In this document: piece after piece, positions 15,697 through 23,347 of the stretch
Position numbering within the stretch: the first letter of the stretch is position 1
How the letters are laid out: each line of letters begins with the position of its first letter
Origin: Pectobacterium carotovorum
Lineage (GTDB): Bacteria; Pseudomonadota; Gammaproteobacteria; Enterobacterales; Enterobacteriaceae
Assembly: GCF_033898505.1 (NCBI RefSeq)
Contig: NZ_JAXAFK010000001.1
Coordinates: 2,480,001 to 2,544,000 of the forward strand
DNA: 64,000 bases
Direction: 5' to 3'
Made by a program: the position numbers and the translations under genes
Notes under the pieces: model-generated
The model's database searches: none
Seen by the model: only the letters and a program-made list of their open reading frames with translations
What the model was told of the DNA's origin: nothing

Positions 15697-16072
15697 CCGC
15701 GACAAACTTGAGCACATCCTCGCATACGCAAAGCAGCAAAAAGAAATTGGCGCGATGCGTTGTAGTGCCCTTCCTGATGACCTGATTGAAATCGTTGAAC
15801 GGCTTCTGGCGGGCAACTCTCAGGTAATTCCTGACGGTTACTGCATCATGCCGCTTAAATTGACGGCGGATAATGGCGCTAAAGGTGCGCTGTCTGGCGA
15901 GTTCCACATTTCCCGCACAGTTACCTGTCATGAGTGCGGCGGTGAAGGTTGTGAGGATTGTAACGATCGGGGAAGTTGGGAGGAAGAAATATTAATCGGC
16001 TGGGACATTATTAAGCTGATTTACCAATCTGCTGTTGATGCATGTTCGAAGACAGATAAGGCTTCATCATGA
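15689..16072 (+). CDS. Phage protein with DnaJ-type zinc motif (127 aa)
   Basis: A 127-residue protein with a central C-H-E-C-G-G-E-G-C-E-D-C cluster (about 76-87), a DnaJ-like CxxCxGxGC zinc-binding motif. A helical N-terminus and a polar C-terminus flank it. It starts inside the end of the previous gene and its stop overlaps the next start (ATGA), so three genes are coupled. Not recognised further; the zinc motif suggests a protein-binding role. Confidence 0.6.
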   Translation: MISRDKLEHILAYAKQQKEIGAMRCSALPDDLIEIVERLLAGNSQVIPDGYCIMPLKLTADNGAKGALSGEFHISRTVTCHECGGEGCEDCNDRGSWEEEILIGWDIIKLIYQSAVDACSKTDKASS

Positions 16073-16239
16073 TTATCGGCTTCATTCTTCTCGTCAGTGC
16101 CTGCGGTAATGATTACTGCGATGCCCTGCCCGTTTCTGAGCGCGTTATGACGTTTAACGAGTGTCAGAACTGGGTAACCCTGATACACGAAAAACGACCA
16201 GGAGCCACGCTATTGTGTCTCCCCGTCAATGACGACTAA
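16069..16239 (+). CDS. Small secreted or lipoprotein-like phage peptide (56 aa)
   Basis: A 56-codon gene whose start overlaps the previous stop by 4 bases. The N-terminus (MIIGFILLVSACGNDYCDA) is a short hydrophobic stretch before a Cys, lipobox-like (V-S-A-C), with further Cys later. It is likely exported or membrane-anchored, but the hydrophobic segment is short. No known family. It ends at a terminator. Confidence 0.5.
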   Translation: MIIGFILLVSACGNDYCDALPVSERVMTFNECQNWVTLIHEKRPGATLLCLPVNDD

Positions 16240-16242
16240 CCA

Positions 16243-16268
16243 GCCTCGCTAATGCGGGGCTTTTTTTT
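16243..16268 (+). terminator. Rho-independent terminator
   Basis: GCCTCGC (16243-16249) pairs with GCGGGGC (16254-16260) with one G-T wobble, followed by eight Ts. It closes the small-gene operon before the exonuclease gene. Confidence 0.8.
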
Positions 16269-16284
16269 GGCCTCTGGAGAACCG

Positions 16285-16842
16285 ATGAACAACTTAATGA
16301 TTGACTTAGAAACGATGGGAAGTAACCCGCAGGCTCCAATTGTAGCTATTGGCGCTGTTTTTTTTGAACCAGCAACAGGTGAACTGGGGAGAGAGTTTTA
16401 TAGTCCGGTGAGCCTTGAAAGCGCTATGCATGGTGGCGGTATTCCCGATGCTAAAACAATAATTTGGTGGACAGAGCAAAGCGAAGAAGCAAGAGCAGCA
16501 ATTAACAAAGGGTTTGCGTTGATTGTTGTTCTGCATGAACTTAAGAAATTTGTCGACACAAACAGCGACCCCAAATATCTACGCGTATGGGGGAATGGTG
16601 TGGGATTCGACAATGTCATTCTTCGTGAGTCATGCAAGAGAGAATGCTTCGGGGATATCTGGCAGTGGTTCAATGACCGTGACGTCAGAACCATTGTCGA
16701 ACTGGGGCGGGAAATTGGCTTTGATCCAAAAAAGGACGCGCCATTTACTGGGGAACGTCACCACGCTCTTGCTGATGCAGTACATCAGGCACGGTATGTT
16801 TCAGCTATCTGGCAGCGCTTACTTGCGCCCCACCAGCAATAA
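16285..16842 (+). CDS. DEDDh 3'-5' exonuclease (phage type)
   Basis: A 185-residue protein with the RNase T/DnaQ-type exonuclease motifs. Exo I is M-I-D-L-E-T-M-G (residues 5-12) with Asp7 and Glu9, an N-G-V-G-F-D motif follows near 110, and the Exo III motif H-H-A-L-A-D-A lies near 160. It is close to the 3'-5' exonucleases encoded in the early arm of many enterobacterial prophages. It probably trims single-stranded DNA or RNA during phage recombination or replication. The ATG at 16285 is chosen because it starts directly at the first motif. Confidence 0.8.
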   Translation: MNNLMIDLETMGSNPQAPIVAIGAVFFEPATGELGREFYSPVSLESAMHGGGIPDAKTIIWWTEQSEEARAAINKGFALIVVLHELKKFVDTNSDPKYLRVWGNGVGFDNVILRESCKRECFGDIWQWFNDRDVRTIVELGREIGFDPKKDAPFTGERHHALADAVHQARYVSAIWQRLLAPHQQ

Positions 16843-16854
16843 GAGGTATCAGAT

Positions 16855-17040
16855 ATGGCCACTCGATACATTGGGCTGAAAGAAATGTGTAAGTTGACGG
16901 GGAAAAGTCATCCAACGCTTTGGCGTATGTATGCCAAAAAGAAGGAGTTCCCCGCCCCACAAAAAAGCGCCAGCGGTACATTTCTTGGCTGGCCTGAGCA
17001 CGTATATGAAGATTGGGTTCAGCAACAATCTCAAAACTAA
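16855..17040 (+). CDS. AlpA-like excisionase/regulator
   Basis: A 61-residue winged-helix protein (MATRYIGLKEMCKLTGKSHP) with the AlpA/MerR-like plan: G-L-K-E-M-C-K-L-T-G-K-S, then F-P-A-P-Q, then W-P-E-H-V. AlpA-type proteins regulate integrase and act as excisionases. It is convergent with the integrase gene, 26 bases away, across a hairpin. A GAGG site lies 10 bases upstream. An excisionase role is likely from position next to int and att. Confidence 0.7.
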   Translation: MATRYIGLKEMCKLTGKSHPTLWRMYAKKKEFPAPQKSASGTFLGWPEHVYEDWVQQQSQN

Positions 17041-17044
17041 TAAA

Positions 17045-17062
17045 CCGCCGTACTCGCGGCGG
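17045..17062. terminator. Hairpin between convergent alpA-like and integrase genes
   Basis: CCGCCG (17045-17050) and CGGCGG (17057-17062) form a perfect GC-rich stem between two stop codons, with no long T-tract on either side. It is probably a weak bidirectional terminator. Confidence 0.5.
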
Positions 17063-17066
17063 CTAT

Positions 17067-18287
17067 TCATAACAAAGACTTTAGCTTCTCCTCCCACAAC
17101 GCGATTACTTCGCGCTTTTCCTTCAAATAGTCATACCTGTCATAGTGCTTGCGTGATACGCCCGGTCTTTTGTGATTCTGGACGATATCGCGCAGCTCTG
17201 AACTAATTCCCATATCCCCAGCCAGCGTTTTAAACGTTCGTCTAATATCTCTTGGCGTAAATGCCGAAAACTCAGTTTTTGCACAAAATTTACGAAGCTG
17301 TTTACTGAATTCAGCTGACAACAACCGCCCTTCTTTAGTGTCAGCAGGGAAGAGAAAGGAGGAGTCTGGATATAGTCGTTCTTGCTCTTCCAGAATTTTT
17401 ATAGCCGGATCGCTTAGAGGGATGACGTGATAATCTTTATTTTTTGATATATGCGGCGGCACTGTTAACATTTTGCCTTTTTTATCCCAATTTTCGCGCG
17501 TGTTAGTTAACAACTCCCACGGTCTTTGTCCGCATGTATACAAACACAACAGCGCCAGTCTGGAATAGTCAGAGTTTATCGGGCAAATTCCTTCAGGGGC
17601 GTTTAATAGTAATAATAATCGTGATAACTCATCCCATGATAAAAAACGGTCAAGAGCCTTATCTGCACCCTTTTGCGCAGGGACGACTGACACCGGGTTC
17701 CTATCTAACCCGTATTTTAAGTTCCCGTTGATATTTGCGGGATCGTTGTCTGCAAACAAACCAAAATTAAAAACGGCGTGAAGATTGGTTCTGACTTTAT
17801 TCGCGCCAGCAAGTGCGCCGCGTTTTATAAATTCTGCCAGCACCCGTTTTATCTGATCCGGTGTTACGTCCTTTGCTGGCATGGAGGGAGATATATGCCC
17901 AGTAGCCAACACCTGGTTAAGTCTGTTCTCAGTCTTATCGTATGAGCGACGCTCCAGCCTCTTTTGATCTGCAATGTAATCATCAAATAGCTGCTTCAGT
18001 GTAGCGTGCTCAAAAACCACCAATTCAGGCACTGACACATTAGCCGCAGCCTCCAGCGCTTTAGCTGTTGCATCTGCGAGTGAAAGATGGGGATAATCCC
18101 CCAATGATAAAAATTTCCTCGCTCCATCTTTGTGGTATTTGTACACAAAGACTTTACGGCCAGACGGGTAAATCTTTATCCCTAATCTACCAGTGCCACG
18201 AGTTGCCGCAGCTTGCCAAACATAGTATGCCGAGTCCTTTGGTTTGATGCCTTTTATCTTACTGTCTGTGAGCAGTATTCCAGCCAT
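17067..18287 (-). CDS. P4-type tyrosine recombinase integrase
   Basis: A 406-residue integrase. The N-terminal DUF4102 domain (LTDSKIKGIKP, about 6-16, through G-D-Y-P-H-L-S-L) is followed by a SAM-like core-binding domain and the catalytic domain. The expected residues are visible: Arg255 (C-G-Q-R-P), R-D-I-R at 346-349 (with Arg in place of the usual His), His372 (N-H-K-R) and the nucleophile Tyr382. It would integrate and excise the prophage at the tRNA-Arg gene whose 3' copy lies 135 bases downstream of its start. The lengths match intact members of the family. Confidence 0.9.
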   Translation of the reverse strand: MAGILLTDSKIKGIKPKDSAYYVWQAAATRGTGRLGIKIYPSGRKVFVYKYHKDGARKFLSLGDYPHLSLADATAKALEAAANVSVPELVVFEHATLKQLFDDYIADQKRLERRSYDKTENRLNQVLATGHISPSMPAKDVTPDQIKRVLAEFIKRGALAGANKVRTNLHAVFNFGLFADNDPANINGNLKYGLDRNPVSVVPAQKGADKALDRFLSWDELSRLLLLLNAPEGICPINSDYSRLALLCLYTCGQRPWELLTNTRENWDKKGKMLTVPPHISKNKDYHVIPLSDPAIKILEEQERLYPDSSFLFPADTKEGRLLSAEFSKQLRKFCAKTEFSAFTPRDIRRTFKTLAGDMGISSELRDIVQNHKRPGVSRKHYDRYDYLKEKREVIALWEEKLKSLL

Positions 18288-18336
18288 TACAGGTGCCTTT
18301 ACGGGTGTCGTAATGATGAAATACTATGATATGAAA

Positions 18337-18396
18337 TGAAATCAAACAACATCTTAAAATCATTATATATCATATAGTTGAAATCCATTGAAATCA
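18337..18396. repeat. Candidate integrase arm-type sites
   Basis: Repeats of (T)TGAAATC(A/C) occur at 18337-18344, 18378-18386 and 18388-18396, the last two 10 bases apart, between the integrase start and the att core. Integrases bind short direct repeats here. The match is by eye and not compared with known arm sites. Confidence 0.4.
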
Positions 18397-18428
18397 TATA
18401 AAATCAATAGAAACAGCTAGTTAACGGA

Positions 18429-18473
18429 CTTCTAAGCCGTAGGTCACAGGTTCGAATCCTGTAGGGCGTACCA
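18429..18473 (+). other. Att core: 3' end of a tRNA-Arg(UCU) gene
   Basis: From CTTCTAA to CCA the sequence is the anticodon loop (anticodon TCT), variable loop, T arm (ACAGG-TTCGAAT-CCTGT) and acceptor 3' strand of tRNA-Arg. The 5' half is absent: upstream sequence is AT-rich integrase leader. The base just before the anticodon loop (A at 18428) would pair with G and breaks the stem, so identity with the tRNA starts at the loop. This is the att copy at the prophage end opposite the intact tRNA, which should lie left of this window. Confidence 0.8.
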
Positions 18474-18650
18474 TTTTACGTTCTCCCAGACTCTACCGAA
18501 TTCAACAAAACCCCGTTATATTCATTGATACCACTAGGATTTTCTGTCGCTGAGCTCCACCGAGGTCAACCCAGCATACCGGAAATCAAGTCGATGTTGG
18601 GGGCCTCTATGGGGGCTCTTCTTGTTCAATGACTATTAGGGGCTCCCACG

Positions 18651-19266
18651 ATGCCACTTAATGCTCGACAGATAGAAACCGCCAAGCCTGTAATCAGGTA
18701 TTCCGTTACGCGATCGTCACTAGCCAAGCAGAAAACAACCCGGCATCAGAACTGGCAAGCGCTCTTCCCCCACCAAAAGCTACACACTACCCTCACCTGT
18801 TGCCTGATGAACTGCCGGATTTTCTACGTACGTTATCAACTTATTCGGGTAGTAAGGTCACACAATTGGCAACACGTATCCTGATGCTTACTGGCGTTCG
18901 AACTATCGAACTACGACAAACCGAATGGAAGGAGTTCGATTTTGAAAAAAGGCTTTGGGAAGTACCGAAAGAACGCATGAAAATGCGCCGCCCTCACCTC
19001 GTTCTCCTATCCAATCAAGTGATCGATGCGCTGCAACAGCTCTACGCCGTTACCGGGCGATACAATCTGGTTTTCCCTAGACGCAACGACATCACTAAAT
19101 CGATGAGTGAAGCCAGCATTAATCAGGTACTGAAAAGGATTGGTTATCACGACAAAGCGACAGGACACAACTTTCGCCACACAATGAACACCATACTACA
19201 CGAACAAGGTTATACGAATTGCAGCTTGCTCATGTGGATAGATTGGACAGTAATGAGAGTGTCATA
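18651..19266 (+). pseudogene. Broken P4-type integrase of a second island
   Basis: The start MPLNARQIETAKP is the N-terminus of P4-type integrases, but it joins directly, in another frame, to the Q-V-F-R-Y-A core-binding segment, so about 150 codons are missing. The catalytic part then reads normally (L-T-G-V-R-T-I-E-L-R; G-H-N-F-R-H-T-M) until a frameshift after H-E-Q-G-Y; the L-A-H-V-D box continues in another frame and the Tyr motif is absent. It sits directly downstream of the tRNA 3' end, where an island integrase is expected. The enzyme cannot be active. Confidence 0.85.
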
Positions 19267-19564
19267 ACGATGAAAAAAAGCATAAGATCATGATATCGAC
19301 AAATGTCAATGCTAGCTTAGGATTCCGTTTCAACTCTATAAAAAATATGGATAATTGAAATCCACACTTCATTATCGTAAATTTTAGTTAATCTTAAAAC
19401 CACTTCTTCAAGAGGTAGTTTTAAGCTGATAATAAAAAGATGTAGATGCAATTGGTTTAGTCAGACAACACTTATCTGCATGACCACTCGTAAAAATACG
19501 TCGTATTTTATAAATCATAAAAACCTATAGCATATTAGTATCATCTACTTTTCAAGGATATAAA

Positions 19565-20686
19565 ATGTCTCTGATCGATGAAATAAACAAAGCTAGACTG
19601 CAAGTACATACCGATTCATACCCTATGTCGATAGGCGAAATGGTCAACTTATACAGAGATGGAGATTTAGATATACATCCAGAATTTCAGCGAGTTTATA
19701 GGTGGAGTGAAGAGCAAAAAAGTAAACTTATAGAATCCATTTTGTTAGGTATCCCATTACCTTCAATATTTGTTTCACAGCGCCCAGATGGAGTATGGGA
19801 TGTTGTTGACGGTTTGCAAAGATTGTCAACAATTTTTTCTTTTCTTGGAGAGTTAAAAAAGACAGATGGCTCTTTAGCAAAACCCTTAGAGTTAAGAGCT
19901 ACTAAATACCTACCATCATTGGAGGGGAAGGTATGGGATGATCCACAAAACCCTGCACGTGAAGTTGATATGGAAATAAAACGCGTTTTTAAACGCGAAA
20001 AACTTGATATAAAAATAATAAAACGAGAAAGCGAGGGAGATACTAAGTTTGAACTTTTTCAACGATTGAACACTGGAGGTTCAAAACTTTCAGATCAAGA
20101 AGTACGTAACTGTATGCTTTTGATGCTTAATGCAGAAGCATTTGAATGGCTACAAACTATTGCACAAGATGATAATTTCCGTATTACAACTCCATTATCA
20201 AGTAAACAAATACAAGAATGCTATGCGCAAGAACTCGCTTTTCGCCTGATTGTACAGCGTCATTATGATGAAGAACTGCGCAAAGCTCATTCAGATGTTG
20301 GCCCTTATCTTAATGCTGAATTAGGTCGTATTTTCTCTCAGGAAAAACCTATTATTGATTACGGAAGCGAAAGAGCTGTTTTTGAAAAAACATTTGAACT
20401 ATTTAATTTAGCTTTAGAGGATAATTCATTTAAAAAATTCAACCACGAGAAACATCGCTTAGAAGGTGCTATTTCAATTCCTGTCTACGAGGCTTTGGCC
20501 ACCGCATTGTCACTATATATTGAAGCCAACCCCGAACACGATGAAACTCAAACCATCCAGAAGATTAATACTGCCAGCAAATTATTGACTCAAACACAAG
20601 AGTTTTTGGATGTGATAGATAAGTCTGTTCGCCCTCTAGACAGAATGATAGCGATGATATCCATTGGGAAGGAGCTCATTAAGTGA
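19565..20686 (+). CDS. DUF262-domain protein, candidate defence component
   Basis: A 373-residue protein with an N-terminal DUF262 (GmrSD N-terminal, ParB/Srx-like) domain. Conserved blocks: I-H-P-E-F-Q-R-V-Y-R-W (38-48), I-P-L-P-S-I-F-V, and D-V-V-D-G-L-Q-R-L (79-87), with Leu replacing the usual first Gln of D-G-Q-Q-R-L. The C-terminal part is helical and lacks the DUF1524 HNH domain of GmrSD. In GmrS-type proteins DUF262 couples NTP binding to restriction of modified phage DNA; here the effector is probably the next gene, which overlaps by 4 bases (GTGA). The ribosome site AAGGA is good. It is AT-rich compared with the core genome. The 300 bases upstream hold no gene and probably its promoter. 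Confidence 0.8.
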   Translation: MSLIDEINKARLQVHTDSYPMSIGEMVNLYRDGDLDIHPEFQRVYRWSEEQKSKLIESILLGIPLPSIFVSQRPDGVWDVVDGLQRLSTIFSFLGELKKTDGSLAKPLELRATKYLPSLEGKVWDDPQNPAREVDMEIKRVFKREKLDIKIIKRESEGDTKFELFQRLNTGGSKLSDQEVRNCMLLMLNAEAFEWLQTIAQDDNFRITTPLSSKQIQECYAQELAFRLIVQRHYDEELRKAHSDVGPYLNAELGRIFSQEKPIIDYGSERAVFEKTFELFNLALEDNSFKKFNHEKHRLEGAISIPVYEALATALSLYIEANPEHDETQTIQKINTASKLLTQTQEFLDVIDKSVRPLDRMIAMISIGKELIK

Positions 20687-21333
20687 AGATTAGAAGCCTA
20701 CTCGAACTAGAAGAGGCTCTAGATAACGATCTTGCATGGAGAAAGCATGAGATATCGCTAATTACAGGCCAAGTATCTAAGTCTAAAAATAAGATCAGAT
20801 CAACCTTAATTAGAGCCGCTATAACTTTAATGTATGCTCACTGGGAGGGACATGTAAAAAAATCTGCACAGATTTACCTTACGTTTTTAAATCATAAAGC
20901 ACCAAAATACTCAGAAATGAAGGATAATTTTTGTCACATTAGTTTATATGAAAAATTCGAAGAGGGTTTTTCAATTAAAAGATATACATCACAAAAAGAA
21001 ATATTTGAATATATATCCTCTGGGCTAAATTGCAATTTTAAAGTTAATTGCGATAAAGTTGTCGATACAGAGTCAAATTTAAAATCTCAAGTTTTCTTAA
21101 ATCTGATGTATCAACTGGGTTTAGATACCACACCATTTGAATTAAGGAAAAACTTTATTGACCAAAAACTAATAAAAAATAGAAATGCAATTGCTCACGG
21201 AGAAAAAGTAAGTGAACGGGAACTAGAAGAAGCGTATGATGATATTTCAAATAATTTATTATCTATGATTCAAACAGTTCACAATATGATTAAAGCTACA
21301 GCATCAAATAGTGGATTTTTGAAGTCGAATTAA
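20683..21333 (+). CDS. HEPN RNase-like protein (MAE_28990/MAE_18760 type)
   Basis: A 216-residue helical protein. Near the N-terminus A-A-I-T-L-M-Y-A-H-W-E-G-H (45-57) is typical of MAE_28990/MAE_18760-like HEPN proteins. The second half contains the HEPN catalytic motif R-N-A-I-A-H (Arg167 to His172, the R-x4-H form with Asn after Arg). HEPN proteins are metal-independent RNases common in toxin and abortive infection systems. It starts with GTG overlapping the stop of the DUF262 gene, with GGAG upstream, so the two are made together. RNA cleavage triggered by a DUF262 sensor is a plausible model, not shown. Confidence 0.75.
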   Translation: MKIRSLLELEEALDNDLAWRKHEISLITGQVSKSKNKIRSTLIRAAITLMYAHWEGHVKKSAQIYLTFLNHKAPKYSEMKDNFCHISLYEKFEEGFSIKRYTSQKEIFEYISSGLNCNFKVNCDKVVDTESNLKSQVFLNLMYQLGLDTTPFELRKNFIDQKLIKNRNAIAHGEKVSERELEEAYDDISNNLLSMIQTVHNMIKATASNSGFLKSN

Positions 21334-21340
21334 AAACAAT

Positions 21341-21375
21341 ATACTAACTATAGCTAAGGAAGCTATAGTTAGTAT
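21341..21375. terminator. Perfect 15-bp hairpin between convergent genes
   Basis: ATACTAACTATAGCT (21341-21355) pairs perfectly with 21361-21375 around AAGGA. It lies between the stops of the HEPN and methyltransferase genes. Plus-strand output follows with TTTCC and minus-strand output with TGTTTTT, so it can end both transcripts. Confidence 0.8.
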
Positions 21376-21378
21376 TTC

Positions 21379-22641
21379 CTACCAAAATAAAGGAATATCT
21401 TTTACCACTCCAACTGTAAGATGCCTCATTCTAGCGCGATCATTTAAAAAATCATTAGTCCGTTCTAACTTTAATACTTTCAACAATTTCTTACAGTCAG
21501 ATAATTTCTCACTCTTAGGCATTAAGATAATCATATGATTCTCAACAGCCACAGGTTCATTTATATCTATAATAGTTCCTGATGCACGATATCTGTCAGA
21601 AGGACTAGAAGTCCTTTTAATTAAAATAAAAGGTGGTGTAAGTACTACTCCCTCAAAGCAGCGATATTCTGTCGCAACAGTTATTGTGCACCAAACAGGA
21701 CTGTTTTTTGGATGAAAATAAGGATACTTGGGCCCAGAATCAGGATCTCTATATGCAACCAATGGGCCGACTCGAACATGAAAATATTCCGATAGTTTAG
21801 TATATTTACCCAGATCAGTATACCAACCTATTGATTTTTTATAACAATTTCCTTTTGCTCCTGAAAGGATAAATACATCAACATCAGTTTGATCGTTAAA
21901 CCTTCCCCACACCCGACATTTAGCATTCATTTCTGAAGAAATAAATGTTCTAAAATCATGATATCGGCTTCCTGACCTTAACACATCTGGAAGAATTATA
22001 CTTATATTACAATTAACTGGCAGTAAACGAATAAAATGGTCAAAGATAACTCCTGCCGAGTTTACTCTCCCCTTTTTCCAATAATTTTCTTGGGGGGAAT
22101 CCCAACCTATAAATGGAGGATTCATGATTGCGTGCGTAACATCACATAATTCATCAATTGTTACGTCCATAGCATCTTTTACTTTAAAATGCCTTAAATA
22201 CCCTAGAGCTTCATCAAGAGGACAATCTTTTATCGCGCCTCGAGATAATGCTTCGGTTATTATTCTAAGCTTCGACGCCTCTACAAACTCATCATATAAA
22301 TCATATCCCCTTAATATGTTCCCCCATAGTCTAAGTGTGTCAGAGAGTTTTTCTTCTACTTTTAATTTTCTCGAACACTCAACCAATAAATTACCGGCAC
22401 CACAAGTAGGATCCAAAATCACCGATTTTGATGTGATTTCCGACGGAAACGAACTAATTGCTTCCGTTGCCAACTTTCGCCCTGTAAAGAATGCACCTGC
22501 CTGTCTCATTACTTCGATAGACAATAAATCTCGCAATACACTATCCATAGAGTCTAAATCAATGTTTGAAAATGATTTATTTTCCTTAAATGAATCTATA
22601 CTCTGCTTTAATTTATTATTGTAAGGGGCTAACTGATTCAT
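21379..22641 (-). CDS. N6-adenine DNA methyltransferase
   Basis: A 420-residue class I methyltransferase. Motif X-like G-A-F-F-T-G-R-K-L-A (49-58), SAM-binding motif I D-P-T-C-G-A-G-N-L-L (77-86), and catalytic motif IV N-P-P-F (174-177) come in the order of gamma-type adenine methylases such as HsdM. No separate target recognition domain, HsdS or HsdR partner is adjacent, so the C-terminal 200 residues may recognise DNA. It is convergent with the DUF262-HEPN pair, so if they cooperate, it may mark self DNA. The AT-rich composition indicates horizontal transfer. Confidence 0.8.
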   Translation of the reverse strand: MNQLAPYNNKLKQSIDSFKENKSFSNIDLDSMDSVLRDLLSIEVMRQAGAFFTGRKLATEAISSFPSEITSKSVILDPTCGAGNLLVECSRKLKVEEKLSDTLRLWGNILRGYDLYDEFVEASKLRIITEALSRGAIKDCPLDEALGYLRHFKVKDAMDVTIDELCDVTHAIMNPPFIGWDSPQENYWKKGRVNSAGVIFDHFIRLLPVNCNISIILPDVLRSGSRYHDFRTFISSEMNAKCRVWGRFNDQTDVDVFILSGAKGNCYKKSIGWYTDLGKYTKLSEYFHVRVGPLVAYRDPDSGPKYPYFHPKNSPVWCTITVATEYRCFEGVVLTPPFILIKRTSSPSDRYRASGTIIDINEPVAVENHMIILMPKSEKLSDCKKLLKVLKLERTNDFLNDRARMRHLTVGVVKDIPLFW

Positions 22642-22659
22642 AATCTTAATCTTAATCTA

Positions 22660-22682
22660 TATAGTGAATTATGCTCACTATA
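22660..22682. promoter_or_regulatory. Palindrome in the methyltransferase upstream region
   Basis: TATAGTGA (22660-22667) and TCACTATA (22675-22682) form a perfect 8-bp inverted repeat 19 bases before the methyltransferase start. It could be an operator for autoregulation; in the plus direction it is followed by GC and a run of Ts and so might also act as a terminator. Confidence 0.45.
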
Positions 22683-23078
22683 GCTTTTTTTTTAAAAAAA
22701 CTCTATAGAAAACATCATAACGCACTGATATAAAAGGATTAGTTCAATCCAAAAACAACCTTATTCTGCAGATAAAACATAGACTTAGACCAGCGTTCTA
22801 AGAATTAATAGCTTATCAGGTTCACTCTATAAATAGCCCATATAACCTATAGTGGCGAACTGATGCTCTTTTTACGGAGAAGAAAGTGAGATCTTCCCTT
22901 TATTCAGTACCAACTTTAGCAAGGTTTCAGAGCTAAGAGATCAAGTCATTTCGGTTTTCTCTGCCCCCCCCCCCTAATATTGCTGATTTTTTGTCGAAAG
23001 CTCAACCGTTTTACCCAAATAAATGGACTCTAGGGGACTTGCAGACTGCTTTTCACTCAATAGAAATTGAGGATTATC
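22683..23078. other. AT-rich gene-free stretch with an 11-C tract
   Basis: No gene is supported. It contains an unbroken run of 11 cytosines at 22964-22974 in otherwise AT-rich DNA, just before the integrase remnant. It is probably decayed island sequence. Confidence 0.5.
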
Positions 23079-23324
23079 CTGCCACTTGATGCACGGTAGA
23101 TTGAAATTGCCAAACCAAGAGAAAAAGAAAGAGAAAGAGAAAGAGAATACAAACTGGCGGATAACAGAGGACTATATCTTTTGATTAAGCCTAACGGCGA
23201 AAAACATTGGCGTTTGAAGTATTGTGTATTGGAAATAGAAAAAGGCTATCCGAGAATATTAACATTCAAGGTAGTTATCGATGACACCTTGTACGCAAAG
23301 ATATTTTTATGCGTACAAGAATGA
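23079..23324 (+). pseudogene. Fossil N-terminus of another P4-type integrase
   Basis: One frame reads L-P-L-D-A-R-stop-I-E-I-A-K-P and then K-L-A-D-N-R-G-L-Y-L-L-I-K-P-N-G, H-W-R-L-K-Y: the first 60 or so residues of a P4-type integrase. The start is CTG instead of ATG, the Gln codon of the D-A-R-Q motif has become TAG, and the rest is gone after I-L-T-F. A stretch of repeated GAAAGA (about 23122-23146) encodes an expanded R-E-R-E run. It marks an older insertion at the far edge of the island. Confidence 0.8.
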
Positions 23325-23347
23325 CAAAACTAAATAGCTAACAGGGC

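Noticed and set aside
18424..18473. A complete tRNA gene
   Set aside because: Only the 3' half is present; the acceptor 5' strand and D arm are missing.
21379..22641. A type I restriction-modification system
   Set aside because: No HsdS or HsdR gene is adjacent.
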